Shown here piece after piece: positions 46,053 through 54,352 of a DNA stretch of 64,000 nt (positions within the stretch are counted from its first letter, which is position 1; every line of letters begins with the position of its first letter). The position numbers and the translations under genes are program-made. The notes below the pieces were generated by a model. That model had not been told where the DNA came from. It saw nothing but the letters and a program-made list of their open reading frames with translations, and searched no databases. The stretch lies in NCBI RefSeq assembly GCF_000374845.1, contig NZ_KB895414.1:372001-436000 (forward strand), read 5' to 3'. The DNA comes from Paenibacillus terrigena DSM 21567. GTDB taxonomy: Bacteria > Bacillota > Bacilli > Paenibacillales > Paenibacillaceae.

Positions 46053-47399
46053 TCAAAACTTGCTAAGGTATTTGCAATAGTCAATCAAATTGTCGAGCGA
46101 GGCACGCTCCCCGGATTTCGCGGTAGGATGTTTGAAGATGGAGCGGCCTGGCTTCGCATTCGCTTCGAACATCCAGACCTTACCGGACCGATCGATCCCT
46201 AGATCAAAGCCAATTTCCCCTAGTAAATATGGATAATTACGCTCAATAGCTCGCGCTAGATCAACCGCGGTTGACCTTACTTTTCGCAGCATCTGTGGAG
46301 CCTCTCCTCCGAATGCTTGTCGAAATACTTGCTCTGTCGCCAACAGCTTCCCGCCGCTAGCTACATGTGTCGTAATGCTGCCTTTCCCCGCTTTTTTGGC
46401 GCCAATCGCAGCGACGACCCATTGATTCTCTCCGTCCTTGGTCATATGGAATCGAAAATCAACCGGACACGAATCTACCTGGATGAGATCAATCCCTTGC
46501 TGAGCAATATACTGATGGAATCGGCTTCGCTGATGCTTCATCAGCATGTTCAACATGCGATCCGCACTTGTATAGTGCACGACTCTATTCTGACCATGAG
46601 ACCGATAACGAACCGTATAACGATGTTCTCGATGGCGTATCAGCTTATAGATGCCGACCCCGAGACTCCCTCCCGACGGCTTCAGGTAGACAGTACCGTA
46701 CTTGTTCAACATTTCCTTCATCGTAATCGCCGACGGGCTCAAATGCGATTCTGGAATATGCTTCGCGAGCGGATCGTCAACAAGCAGCTTATAGACATCC
46801 GACTTATCAAAAAAGCTCCAGTTAAATAACGGAATGGATCGGCGCAGGAAACGCTCTTTGAAGCTGCCCATCGATGTCACCCGCTCGGCCTGTCGACTCT
46901 GCATTCGGTTATATACGACATCCGGCAGCGGAAGCTTCCTGCGAATCCACCCTCCTGTTTTTTGAGGAAAATAACCCGTAACGGTCTCCTCTTCCCAGTT
47001 CACATCCTTTGGACTAAAGGCAAAACTATAAGATTTACCCTCGCCTGCGCTGATCTGCTGCTTGAAAAAACCTGACATTCCTCCGAAGGAAATCCCTCCG
47101 TGCTTCGTACGTCCTGCCAGGATCCCAATGAGTGGACCAATTTGAATCTCGTTGTCACCTCGTTTGGTGACGAGACATTTCCCCGCATGGGGAAGCTTCA
47201 GTTCATTAGACAGCGCTGAGGATAGACGCAGGGAATGACCTTGTCTGTGAGTCAGAACCAAATCAGAAGTTATTAATTTACTACCAAACTTGAGACTGAT
47301 TTGGCGAGGTTTCCCAATCCCGAGCGTCTTGAGTAGTAGAGAAGAAATACGAATACCATGCCCGGGAGCGATCTGTATCGAACAATTTGCAGAACTCAT
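46053..47399 (-). CDS. ATP-grasp protein, YheD-like long form (third, opposing strand)
   Basis: A 448-residue long form. Beta domain to about residue 87, QIGPLIGILAG (86-96), VVYNRMQSRQ (161-170), NWSFFDKSDVYKLL (193-206), KPSGGSLGVGI (240-250), DFRFHMTKDGENQWVV, GAKKAGKGSITTH, GEIGFDLGIDRSGKVWMFEA and NAKPGRSIFKHP. It mirrors the long form at 40604 in length and every motif. The start follows GGGAGG by six bases. It heads a two-gene operon facing the six-gene operon. Confidence 0.85.
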   Translation of the reverse strand: MSSANCSIQIAPGHGIRISSLLLKTLGIGKPRQISLKFGSKLITSDLVLTHRQGHSLRLSSALSNELKLPHAGKCLVTKRGDNEIQIGPLIGILAGRTKHGGISFGGMSGFFKQQISAGEGKSYSFAFSPKDVNWEEETVTGYFPQKTGGWIRRKLPLPDVVYNRMQSRQAERVTSMGSFKERFLRRSIPLFNWSFFDKSDVYKLLVDDPLAKHIPESHLSPSAITMKEMLNKYGTVYLKPSGGSLGVGIYKLIRHREHRYTVRYRSHGQNRVVHYTSADRMLNMLMKHQRSRFHQYIAQQGIDLIQVDSCPVDFRFHMTKDGENQWVVAAIGAKKAGKGSITTHVASGGKLLATEQVFRQAFGGEAPQMLRKVRSTAVDLARAIERNYPYLLGEIGFDLGIDRSGKVWMFEANAKPGRSIFKHPTAKSGERASLDNLIDYCKYLSKF

Positions 47400-47528
47400 C
47401 GACAGCCTCCCACACTTCTACGAATGTATCAACAGTCTATGGGATTTGACCCTGAAAGGTCACTCATCCGTTGGAAAAAAGTAATCCTACTGCTGAACCG
47501 CTGATTCCTTCGTCTAAAAATTAAAAAA

Positions 47529-47571
47529 GGGCTGTTCCTTTGGTCATACTTCATGACCTATGGAACAGCCC
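47529..47571 (-). terminator. Terminator of the manA-like/gntR operon
   Basis: GGGCTGTTCCTTTGGTCA (47529-47546) pairs with TGACCTATGGAACAGCCC (47554-47571) with one mismatch, followed on the minus strand by TTTTTT. It lies 16 bases past the gntR stop. Confidence 0.87.
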
Positions 47572-47587
47572 CTTATCGTAAAAGCTG

Positions 47588-48343
47588 CTACTTTGATATT
47601 TGATCAAACTCCAGATAATAGCGATAACGCTCCCCAATGTAGTAACATTCCGTATACTCCGAGAAATGCTTCTGTTCATTGAACGTGCTGCGCACGCGTT
47701 TGAGAATCGGTTGGTTCGGTTCGATATTCAGGATTTGCTGCAAGCTTTCACTTGGATTCACAGCTTCAAGGTACTCCTGCACTTTCTTAACCTTAATCCC
47801 AAGACCAAGCAGCATCTGATATAACGATCCGTAATAATCCTCTGGCTTCAGCGAGAGCTCAATCGGAACGTGGATGTACGTCTTGAAAAATACGATGGCT
47901 GTATCCCCTACGCCTCTGACACGCTGGATTTCATAGATAAGCTCACCCTCTTGGACACCAAGCTGCTCCGCGATAAATGCACTCGCTGGAGTACGCATCA
48001 CTTCTGCCTTTAAGGTCCCCGCTTCCTTGCCCAGCTCTTTCATCTGATGCGTAAAACTCCGAAAATGGGTTTCATAGACATCCGAATCCTGCCGTTGCCC
48101 TGGAACGCCAAGTACATACGTCCCTTTAGCTCTTCGCCGAATGAGATACTCTTCCCATACCAGCTCGTTCAGCGCGTCCCTTACTGTCGTTCTGCTTACA
48201 TCGTACAGCTTGCACAAATCAAGCTCATTTGGGATCTTATCTCCCTCGTTCCACGTCCCATTCAGAATCTTCGCTTTGAGATCCTGTTTGATCTGAATAT
48301 ATAGAGGCAATGCCTCCTTACTCTGGTCTAGCTCAAAGGCCAT
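47588..48343 (-). CDS. GntR/HutC-family regulator with UTRA domain
   Basis: A 251-residue regulator. Residues about 10-78 form the GntR winged helix (PLYIQIKQDLKAKILNGTWN, DLCKLYDVSRTTVRDALNEL and the wing RRRAKGTYVLG); residues about 95-245 form a UTRA effector domain with YEIQRVRGV and KRVRSTFNEQ. UTRA proteins usually respond to sugar phosphates or similar small ligands. It lies 38 bases after the mannose-6-phosphate isomerase-like gene and is likely co-transcribed with it. The palindrome at 50173-50196 is the likely operator, so mannose or fructose phosphate is a plausible effector (inference). Confidence 0.82.
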   Translation of the reverse strand: MAFELDQSKEALPLYIQIKQDLKAKILNGTWNEGDKIPNELDLCKLYDVSRTTVRDALNELVWEEYLIRRRAKGTYVLGVPGQRQDSDVYETHFRSFTHQMKELGKEAGTLKAEVMRTPASAFIAEQLGVQEGELIYEIQRVRGVGDTAIVFFKTYIHVPIELSLKPEDYYGSLYQMLLGLGIKVKKVQEYLEAVNPSESLQQILNIEPNQPILKRVRSTFNEQKHFSEYTECYYIGERYRYYLEFDQISK

Positions 48344-48381
48344 TGATATTCCCCCTAAACCCTATCTATATATCGATTCCG

Positions 48382-50127
48382 TTACACTCTTACAAATGCT
48401 TTTAGCGTCGCGATCGTCTTGCCAACCGACGGCCCATGCGGACGAATCGTGTACGTTTTGACCGAAGATGGAATGAAAAACGTCTCTGCATAGTGGACAA
48501 TGAACGGTTCGAATGCTTGGGAAGGACTCTCGACGATAGCTTCTTCCCCTTCCACCAAGTTTAGCACATTCACGCTCTCATGGGTGTCATGCAATACCGT
48601 CTTGGAGAACCAATGTCTTCTCGTCTCGATAAATTGCCGATCATGAAGTCCCGTTCTCTCTTCGATCCATCCATCACCTTCTGCAATCTTCTCGAACCGA
48701 TTGATCAAATTTGTATCGACCCACTTCGTATCCCGCTCCCACTGAATAACCTTCTCACCATGATCGATATGAACCGGGCGAGGTCGTCCATCCAAGCCGA
48801 GTCGGTCCCAATCCCACAACTTGAACGTAAAAATATACGGGGTTGCGCTGATCTCGAGTACCATCGTATTTTCCCCTGAGCAGTGAATCGTACCCGCAGG
48901 AATCAGGTAGTGATCATGCTTCTTCGCAACGTATGTGTTAATGTACTTGTCATCAGGAAAAGAGGACTCTCCTCGTTCGGCTTTTCGCAGATCTTCCATC
49001 ATTTCTTCTGAATTGATGCCTTCTTTGACGCCCAGATACACGAGCGCTTGATCTTTCGCATCCAGAATATAATAACTCTCATCCTGCGTGTAGTGCATGC
49101 CAAAGTTCTCTTGAATGTACTCCGTTAACGGATGCACCTGAAGACTTAGATTCTGGCCGCCCATCGTATCGAGGAAATCGAACCGAATTGGGAATTCTGT
49201 TCCGAAGCGAGCATGTACCTTATCGCCTAGAATTTCGGCCGGATGTCTGAACACCAAGTTAATCGAAGGCACTTCAATTCGAACGTCGCCATACGTGAGA
49301 TACAAGCTGTTCTCCTCCGGTACCCCGTCGAAACTCCAAGCAAAATTGATCTGATCTCGATCAAGGTCACAGACTTCTTTCATCCATTGACCGCCCCATA
49401 CGCCGGCATCAAAATACGGTACAACGCGGAACGGACGACGACTAGCTTCCGCAAGACCTGCCAAAAAGGCTTCCCCGGTAACCATTTTGGGTTGATTCAA
49501 CACATTCGTGTCTACGAGATAATCGATTTGTTGGTATAACCGTTTTTTATGTCGATCGGCAATACGCCACTCGACGAAATAACCTCGTTTATATTTGCGC
49601 AATATATCCTCGTTATGATTATCAACCTTCCAGTTCCCCATCTCCTTGGAGCGGTATCGCTGTTGAATCTCCCAACGTGCGAGGTCCAAATATACGAGCA
49701 GATCCGGCTGGTAGACGAGCGAAGCGCCCACACCATAGATCACGATTAATCCTTGGTTAACACCATTTATTTTGTTTTTGGCTTCATCTATTTTGGCTTG
49801 ATCATAAAATTCATGCAGCTGGTGGCATGACATGACACCGAATACGCGATCATCCGTTAGATTACGCTCGATCATCGCTGTAATCTCATCACCGGAATAG
49901 GCTAAGTCATCAGAATGAATCACAAAATCCGCGTTCAGCGGCTTGATCATTTGCTCTAGAATCTCTTCATATCGAACACCGGGATAACAATCAATGACCA
50001 TTACTGTTCGCTTACCCAGCTTATTCAATGTGGTATTTAGTTCAGCAACAATTGAATCATAGCCTTTCCATGCGCTTGAATCTTTCCCCGTAACCCGAAC
50101 CTCTGGAAACTTATCATAATTAGACAT
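48382..50127 (-). CDS. Class I mannose-6-phosphate isomerase with N-terminal kinase-like domain
   Basis: A 581-residue two-domain protein. Residues about 1-215 resemble the P-loop 'uridine kinase' region seen in this family, but the Walker A position reads VMVIDCYPGVRYEE, without the Gly-x-x-Gly-x-Gly-Lys-Ser/Thr pattern, so it probably lacks nucleotide transfer activity. Residues from about 235 are the cupin isomerase, with PYFDAGVWGGQWMKE, the metal ligands in LSLQVHP and in the glutamate/histidine region, DESYYILDAKD, IPAGTIHCSGENTMVLEIS and LWDWDRLGLDG. It should interconvert mannose- and fructose-6-phosphate. Start at 50127 follows GGAGGAA. It heads an operon with the GntR regulator. Confidence 0.82.
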   Translation of the reverse strand: MSNYDKFPEVRVTGKDSSAWKGYDSIVAELNTTLNKLGKRTVMVIDCYPGVRYEEILEQMIKPLNADFVIHSDDLAYSGDEITAMIERNLTDDRVFGVMSCHQLHEFYDQAKIDEAKNKINGVNQGLIVIYGVGASLVYQPDLLVYLDLARWEIQQRYRSKEMGNWKVDNHNEDILRKYKRGYFVEWRIADRHKKRLYQQIDYLVDTNVLNQPKMVTGEAFLAGLAEASRRPFRVVPYFDAGVWGGQWMKEVCDLDRDQINFAWSFDGVPEENSLYLTYGDVRIEVPSINLVFRHPAEILGDKVHARFGTEFPIRFDFLDTMGGQNLSLQVHPLTEYIQENFGMHYTQDESYYILDAKDQALVYLGVKEGINSEEMMEDLRKAERGESSFPDDKYINTYVAKKHDHYLIPAGTIHCSGENTMVLEISATPYIFTFKLWDWDRLGLDGRPRPVHIDHGEKVIQWERDTKWVDTNLINRFEKIAEGDGWIEERTGLHDRQFIETRRHWFSKTVLHDTHESVNVLNLVEGEEAIVESPSQAFEPFIVHYAETFFIPSSVKTYTIRPHGPSVGKTIATLKAFVRV

Positions 50128-50172
50128 CTGTTCTTCCTCCATATCCGAATCATATGTTTTGTTTGTATATTT

Positions 50173-50196
50173 GTTATAATGTTATAACATTATAAC
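50173..50196. promoter_or_regulatory. Perfect 24-bp palindromic operator before the manA-like gene
   Basis: GTTATAATGTTATAACATTATAAC reads the same on both strands, split as GTTATAATGTTA and its complement; its own arms also contain the smaller palindrome GTTATAAC. It lies 46 bases from the isomerase start and holds TATAAT on the plus strand and its partner on the minus strand, so a bound protein could block a -10 element. It is the best candidate site for the co-encoded GntR regulator. Confidence 0.7.
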
Positions 50197-50253
50197 TTAA
50201 TATGATCATAGCCTAACACAGGCGCACCATATAAGCAATACAACAACGAAAAA

Positions 50254-50287
50254 GATGATATCCGCGATCTTGCGAGCAGATATCATC
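50254..50287 (-). terminator. Terminator after the glyA fragment
   Basis: 9-bp stem GATGATATC (50254-50262) with GATATCATC (50279-50287), inner GCGATCTTGCG loop region, followed on the minus strand by TTTTTCG. It lies eight bases past the stop of the glyA fragment. Confidence 0.75.
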
Positions 50288-50295
50288 CTCTTTGT

Positions 50296-50469
50296 TTAAT
50301 GCCGTCCTTCATATAAAGGAAACTGGGACGTAATCTCACGTACACTTCCCATGACGGCCTGACTGACAAAATTCTCCGATGCAATCAGTTCTATCGTATC
50401 CCGCTGTCGCCCAAGCTCTTGTCTAATCGCATTAGCGACTGCTTTGTCTTGCTGTTCTAAATGAATCAT
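50296..50469 (-). pseudogene. glyA: Truncated serine hydroxymethyltransferase (N-terminal fragment)
   Basis: A 57-codon frame whose first 40 residues match the start of GlyA ([20 protein letters not shown] then [20 protein letters not shown]), including the ELGRQR and IASENFVS signatures. After GSV it departs to [14 protein letters not shown] and stops. Full GlyA is about 415 residues, so the PLP lysine and the catalytic body are gone. Yet a good ribosome site (AAAGGAAG, six bases upstream of ATG 50469) and a downstream terminator remain. It is either a decayed duplicate or a small expressed remnant. It sits divergent from a MocR-type gene. A full glyA is presumably elsewhere. Confidence 0.75.
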
Positions 50470-50545
50470 GAGAATCTTCCTTTCTATCTCCATAAATTCG
50501 CTTTTTGAATTATTGTTATCGTTGCAAGGCTATTATCATCATGCT

Positions 50546-50575
50546 AGTATCAAGTATTGGAATGACCCTAATACT
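50546..50575. promoter_or_regulatory. Candidate MocR binding site in the glyA-fragment/mocR divergent region
   Basis: AGTAT (50546-50550), AGTATT (50553-50558) and AATACT (50570-50575) give a direct repeat plus an inverted repeat between the two divergent genes. MocR/PdxR proteins often bind such repeats between their own gene and a divergent target. Support is by position and symmetry only. Confidence 0.3.
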
Positions 50576-50631
50576 CATAAATCAACAATTTGAACAATCC
50601 ATATTTTAAAACATACATGGGGGTGCAACGA

Positions 50632-52062
50632 ATGCTAAAAGTTAACCGTGACGACGACCGCCCAATCTGGCAACAATTGCTGGACCAAGCAATTCATAAT
50701 ATTTCAACCGGAAAATGGCCTCCGGGCGAATTGCTGCTGCCGTCTCGCGAACTCGCTCCATTGGTTGGTGTCTCTCGCTCCACCATACAGATTGTATATG
50801 AAGAATTATTCAGCCGTGGTTACACCGTTACGTCTCGGCGCGGCGGCACAAGGGTGAGCGATTGGACCTGCATGACTAATTTTACGAAGGATGATAACCC
50901 CCAAGGCCCTGTCACCCCCGAGTTACCTTTATTAAACGATGCAGTCGGCCATCTGCATAGCTGGTTTAGAGGCAAGGAATACCGAAACGTGGAAATCGAT
51001 TTTAGTCCACACGAACCTTATTTGGATGCACATTTCCAAAAAAATTGGAGGCAATCGTTTCTGCAAGCTTCTGCAGAAACAGATCTGGCCAGTTGGGCTT
51101 ACGGTAACGCCTACGGTTTCGTACCGCTGCGGGAACAGATTCAGCGTTATTTGTCTCTTGAGCGAGGCATTCACGTGCATATCGATCAAATTATATTAAC
51201 TTCAGGCGCACAGCATAGCATAGATTTGATCGCCCAAGCCCTTTTAACTGAAGGAGATACGGTGTCTGTTGAAGATCCCGGTTTTCCCGCGGCCTGGATG
51301 GCGATGAAGTATCGGCGGATGAATGTTGTTCCCGTCCCTGTCGATGAATACGGACTCCAAGTAGAGCATCTTCATCCACAATCCAAACTAGCCTTTGTTA
51401 CGCCTTCGCACCAGTGCGCAGTTGGCGTGATCATGTCGGAACCCCGTAGACAGCAACTACTACACATGGCCGCTCAACAGCAATTCTGGATTGTTGAGGA
51501 CGACTATGATAGCGAGTTTCGATATCGCGGCGATCCGCTCCCAACTTTGTTCAGCCAGCAACCTCAGAATACGTTGTATATGATGAGTTTTTCCAAAATG
51601 GTTGCTCCTGGTATTCGTATATCGGCCATCATTGGCCCAACAGAGGCCATTCGTCAGCTTGCTCAAGTCCATGAGTTAACTTATCGCCATCTTCCAATTA
51701 TGGAGCAATTAACGCTTGCTCATTTTATCGAACACGGTCATTTCATGCGCCATATGAGAAGAGTCAGAAATGTATATCGCCGCAGGCACGAAGCCATGAC
51801 GAAGGCCATCCTTTCGACCGGTCTAGGTGAACGCTTCACACTCAGCGGTGTAGAGACGGGATTGCATATGCTTCTTGAAGCGGAAGACTCGTTTGACGAA
51901 GAAGCTGTGACAATCCAAGCGCTTGAACAAGGAATCCGTGTCTATCCACTCAGTATGTATTGTTTGGAAAGCAATCGAAAAGGATGGGTACTGGGCTTTG
52001 CGAAAGTAGATGAGGTAGCAATTATAGAAGGCATTTATCGTCTTGCGGAGATGCTTTTATAA
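50632..52062 (+). CDS. MocR/PdxR-type regulator (GntR helix-turn-helix fused to aminotransferase fold)
   Basis: A 476-residue fusion. Residues about 10-75 form a GntR-type winged helix (RPIWQQLLDQAIHNISTGKW, LVGVSRSTIQIVYEELFSRG). Residues 115-470 form a PLP aminotransferase class I fold, with SGAQHSIDLIAQALLTEGDT, VEDPGFPAAW, VTPSHQCAVGV and EDDYDSEFRYRG, and a Ser-Phe-Ser-Lys lysine motif (MMSFSKMVAPGIR) where PLP binds. MocR proteins sense PLP or an amine adduct. Next to a YggS-type PLP protein and a PNPOx-like gene, control of vitamin B6 status is likely. Start at 50632 follows GGGGGTG by six bases; an in-frame TTG 42 bases upstream has none. Confidence 0.85.
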   Translation: MLKVNRDDDRPIWQQLLDQAIHNISTGKWPPGELLLPSRELAPLVGVSRSTIQIVYEELFSRGYTVTSRRGGTRVSDWTCMTNFTKDDNPQGPVTPELPLLNDAVGHLHSWFRGKEYRNVEIDFSPHEPYLDAHFQKNWRQSFLQASAETDLASWAYGNAYGFVPLREQIQRYLSLERGIHVHIDQIILTSGAQHSIDLIAQALLTEGDTVSVEDPGFPAAWMAMKYRRMNVVPVPVDEYGLQVEHLHPQSKLAFVTPSHQCAVGVIMSEPRRQQLLHMAAQQQFWIVEDDYDSEFRYRGDPLPTLFSQQPQNTLYMMSFSKMVAPGIRISAIIGPTEAIRQLAQVHELTYRHLPIMEQLTLAHFIEHGHFMRHMRRVRNVYRRRHEAMTKAILSTGLGERFTLSGVETGLHMLLEAEDSFDEEAVTIQALEQGIRVYPLSMYCLESNRKGWVLGFAKVDEVAIIEGIYRLAEMLL

Positions 52063-52084
52063 CACAAGCATCCCCGCCTCTCCC

Positions 52085-52828
52085 CTAATCATCCTGCTGG
52101 GCATGTTCATTCCAGTAATACCCGTCCGGCAAATAACGTTGGCCAAATACGCTTGTCCCCACTCTTATGAGGGTAGCACCTTCTTCGATCGCCACCTTGA
52201 AATCCCCGGACATGCCCATCGAAAGAATATCCATTTCTACACGCGGAAATTTCGCCTCCATCATTTGCATTTGAATTTGTTTTAATAATCGGAAGCATTG
52301 CCGGGTCTCTTCGTTCGTAGCACTCAGTTTCCCAATCGTCATCAATCCTTTGATGTTCAACGTATCAAACTGCGACAATTGTTCTACCAATGCCAGTGCC
52401 GATTCTGGCGAAGCACCGAATTTACTTTCCTCGTAGGACGTATTGATTTGCACCAAAATATCCATGGTCCTGTTCTCTTTGACGAGCTGATAATGCAACG
52501 CCTGCCCCAATTTCAGACGATCTACCGAATGAATGAGCGTAACATATTTGACAACGTCCTTCACTTTATTCGTTTGCAGATGGCCGATAAAATGCCATTC
52601 CACTTGGTTGTGCTGCTGCATAAGCGTAAATTTGTCCCGAAGCTCTTGTGCTTTGTTCTCTCCAAATAGTACCTCGCCCGCTTGAATGGCAATTTGTAAT
52701 TTCTCAAGCGGAACGGTTTTTGTCGCCAACAACAATTTCACATCTTCTATCTTGCGCCCTGAAGCTTCGCAGGCTAATTTCATCTGCTGCTTTACGGTTT
52801 CGAGATTTTCTTCGACGAGATGCCCCAT
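52085..52828 (-). CDS. YggS/PLPHP-type pyridoxal phosphate homeostasis protein
   Basis: A 247-residue TIM-barrel protein of the YggS family: LLLATKTVPLEKLQIAI with the PLP lysine (the third-fourth residue of ATKT), GENKAQELRDKF, WHFIGHLQTNKVKDVV, SVDRLKLGQAL, LVQINTSYEESKFGASPE and SMGMSGDFKVAIEEGATLIR. These proteins bind PLP without catalysis and keep free PLP low. It is distinct from the usual ylmE copy beside cell-division genes, so this may be a second one. It converges with the MocR gene, and lies 18 bases after the PNPOx-like gene, as one transcript. Confidence 0.87.
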   Translation of the reverse strand: MGHLVEENLETVKQQMKLACEASGRKIEDVKLLLATKTVPLEKLQIAIQAGEVLFGENKAQELRDKFTLMQQHNQVEWHFIGHLQTNKVKDVVKYVTLIHSVDRLKLGQALHYQLVKENRTMDILVQINTSYEESKFGASPESALALVEQLSQFDTLNIKGLMTIGKLSATNEETRQCFRLLKQIQMQMMEAKFPRVEMDILSMGMSGDFKVAIEEGATLIRVGTSVFGQRYLPDGYYWNEHAQQDD

Positions 52829-52846
52829 GTTCTCCCCTCCTTTCCT

Positions 52847-53383
52847 TTAAATTAATTTTTCAGATTTGTACATTTTTTGTTCTTCGATTGGATTTTCCTT
52901 TGCTGTGATATGGTAGGGATCAATACGGTACACTTGAACTGGCCCACCGAATACAGCTGATCTGTATTTGTCTACGTGCTGCTTGGATAACGGACGGTTG
53001 TAATAGCTGGGAACATACTTATTAATCATTTCTTGCAGCACATGTGTAGCTTCGTCCAGATCGTCGACAGGCTCTGCCTTGCCGAAAATCATTACACTCA
53101 TATACGCAGTGTCCGTCTTGGCTGGTACCGGATCGGTAATGGTTCCATACTCTTCGCACACCGTGAGACAGACCTCCGGGTTCGCACTCATGACCTGATT
53201 GCGTCTCCCACCCGTAGCTCCATGGAAATAAAGCTTTCCGTTTGTCCACACAAAATTAAGCGGAACAACGTATGGCAGTTGACCATCAACCATACCAAGA
53301 TGTCCAATTCTTGCTTTACGGAGGAAAGCTTCTATTCTGTCTTGGTCCAATACTTCTCTTATTTTGTAACGAACCTCATTCAT
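52847..53383 (-). CDS. Pyridoxamine-phosphate-oxidase-like flavoprotein
   Basis: A 178-residue split-barrel flavoprotein of the PNPOx-like family. It begins VRYKIREVLDQDRIEAFLRK, then ARIGHLGMVDGQLPYVVPLN, FHGATGGRRNQVM (typical of the NimA-like branch) and VMIFGKAEPVDD. FMN binding is expected. Members range from pyridoxamine oxidases to nitroimidazole or heme-degrading relatives, so the substrate is open; the neighbouring PLP genes make a vitamin B6 role attractive. It starts after AAGAATG-type context; a clear GGAGTGG ribosome site lies just upstream. Confidence 0.72.
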   Translation of the reverse strand: MNEVRYKIREVLDQDRIEAFLRKARIGHLGMVDGQLPYVVPLNFVWTNGKLYFHGATGGRRNQVMSANPEVCLTVCEEYGTITDPVPAKTDTAYMSVMIFGKAEPVDDLDEATHVLQEMINKYVPSYYNRPLSKQHVDKYRSAVFGGPVQVYRIDPYHITAKENPIEEQKMYKSEKLI

Positions 53384-53615
53384 TCTTAACCACTCCTATA
53401 CTGTTAACGTGTTTCGCTAGTATATCAATCATTGGAGTGAGTTTATATATCCAAACATATGCTGTTTGTGCAATCCATAACTTTCAGGAATGAGTTTGTG
53501 ATCTTGTACTTCCCTCATGCGCGACTTCGCTGTAAAATGGGGTAACTGTAATGGAAAATGCGCTGTTGGCGGCGTTTAAAACACGATTTTCCTGACAGCA
53601 TTAGGGAGGTACTCT

Positions 53616-54236
53616 ATGAACATTTTAATTTTAGGAGCAACGGGGCGAGTGGGAGGCCATTTCGTCTCTCATGCTCTTCATAACAACCACCATGTTAAAG
53701 CGCTAGTTCGCATGCCAGAGAAGCTTCAAGTTAAGAACGAAAATTTAACTATTATTCAAGGTGACGTATTAAATAAGTACGATCTCCTTAACGCCATTTC
53801 AGGAACTGACGTGGTCATCAGTGCACTGAATACAGATGGTACAAATACGTTATCAGAAAGTATGCCGCTCATTATGGAAGCAATGGAACACGAGGGAATA
53901 AAACGAATAATTACTGTAGGAACTGCTGGTATCCTGCAAAGCCGTACCTCACCTCATTTACTGCGTTATCAGTCGAGCGAGTCTAAACGCAACTCCACTC
54001 GTGCAGCCCAAGAACATCATAAAATGTATGATCTCCTCAAACGATCGACATACGATTGGACAATTGTCTGTCCTACGTATTTACCTGATGGAGAACGTGT
54101 GGGGAAATACCGCGTTGAACGTGATTTTTTGCCAGAAGGTGGCGTCCAAATTTCTGTGCCGGATACAGCCGAATTTACATATCAGCAAATAAATAGTAAT
54201 GATTATATAAAATCACGTGTGGGTATTGCTTACTAA
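53616..54236 (+). CDS. NAD(P)-binding atypical SDR (NmrA/YwnB-like)
   Basis: A 206-residue atypical short-chain dehydrogenase-type protein. The nucleotide loop GATGRVGGHFVS is at residues 8-19, followed by VKALVRMPEKL, a DVLNKYDLL strand-helix, VVISAL and the later TVGTAGILQSR and DWTIVCPTYLPDGE. Members reduce flavins or bind NAD(P)H in regulation; no catalytic Tyr-Lys pair stands out. It has a GGGAGG ribosome site and stands alone between the PLP group and the tRNAs. Confidence 0.75.
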   Translation: MNILILGATGRVGGHFVSHALHNNHHVKALVRMPEKLQVKNENLTIIQGDVLNKYDLLNAISGTDVVISALNTDGTNTLSESMPLIMEAMEHEGIKRIITVGTAGILQSRTSPHLLRYQSSESKRNSTRAAQEHHKMYDLLKRSTYDWTIVCPTYLPDGERVGKYRVERDFLPEGGVQISVPDTAEFTYQQINSNDYIKSRVGIAY

Positions 54237-54312
54237 TATAATATATTTTCGTAGGAATGGCGTCTGCCGAAGGGCGCAAGACATGAACGAATGCCTTAAA
54301 AATAAAAACGAA

Positions 54313-54344
54313 AAGAGTTCATCAGGATATCCTGATGAACTCTT
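54313..54344 (-). terminator. Terminator of the tRNA operon
   Basis: Near-perfect 15-bp palindrome AAGAGTTCATCAGGA (54313-54327) with TCCTGATGAACTCTT (54330-54344), followed on the minus strand by TTCGTTTTTATTTTT. It lies just downstream of tRNA-Leu. Confidence 0.85.
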
Positions 54345-54352
54345 CGTTACAA

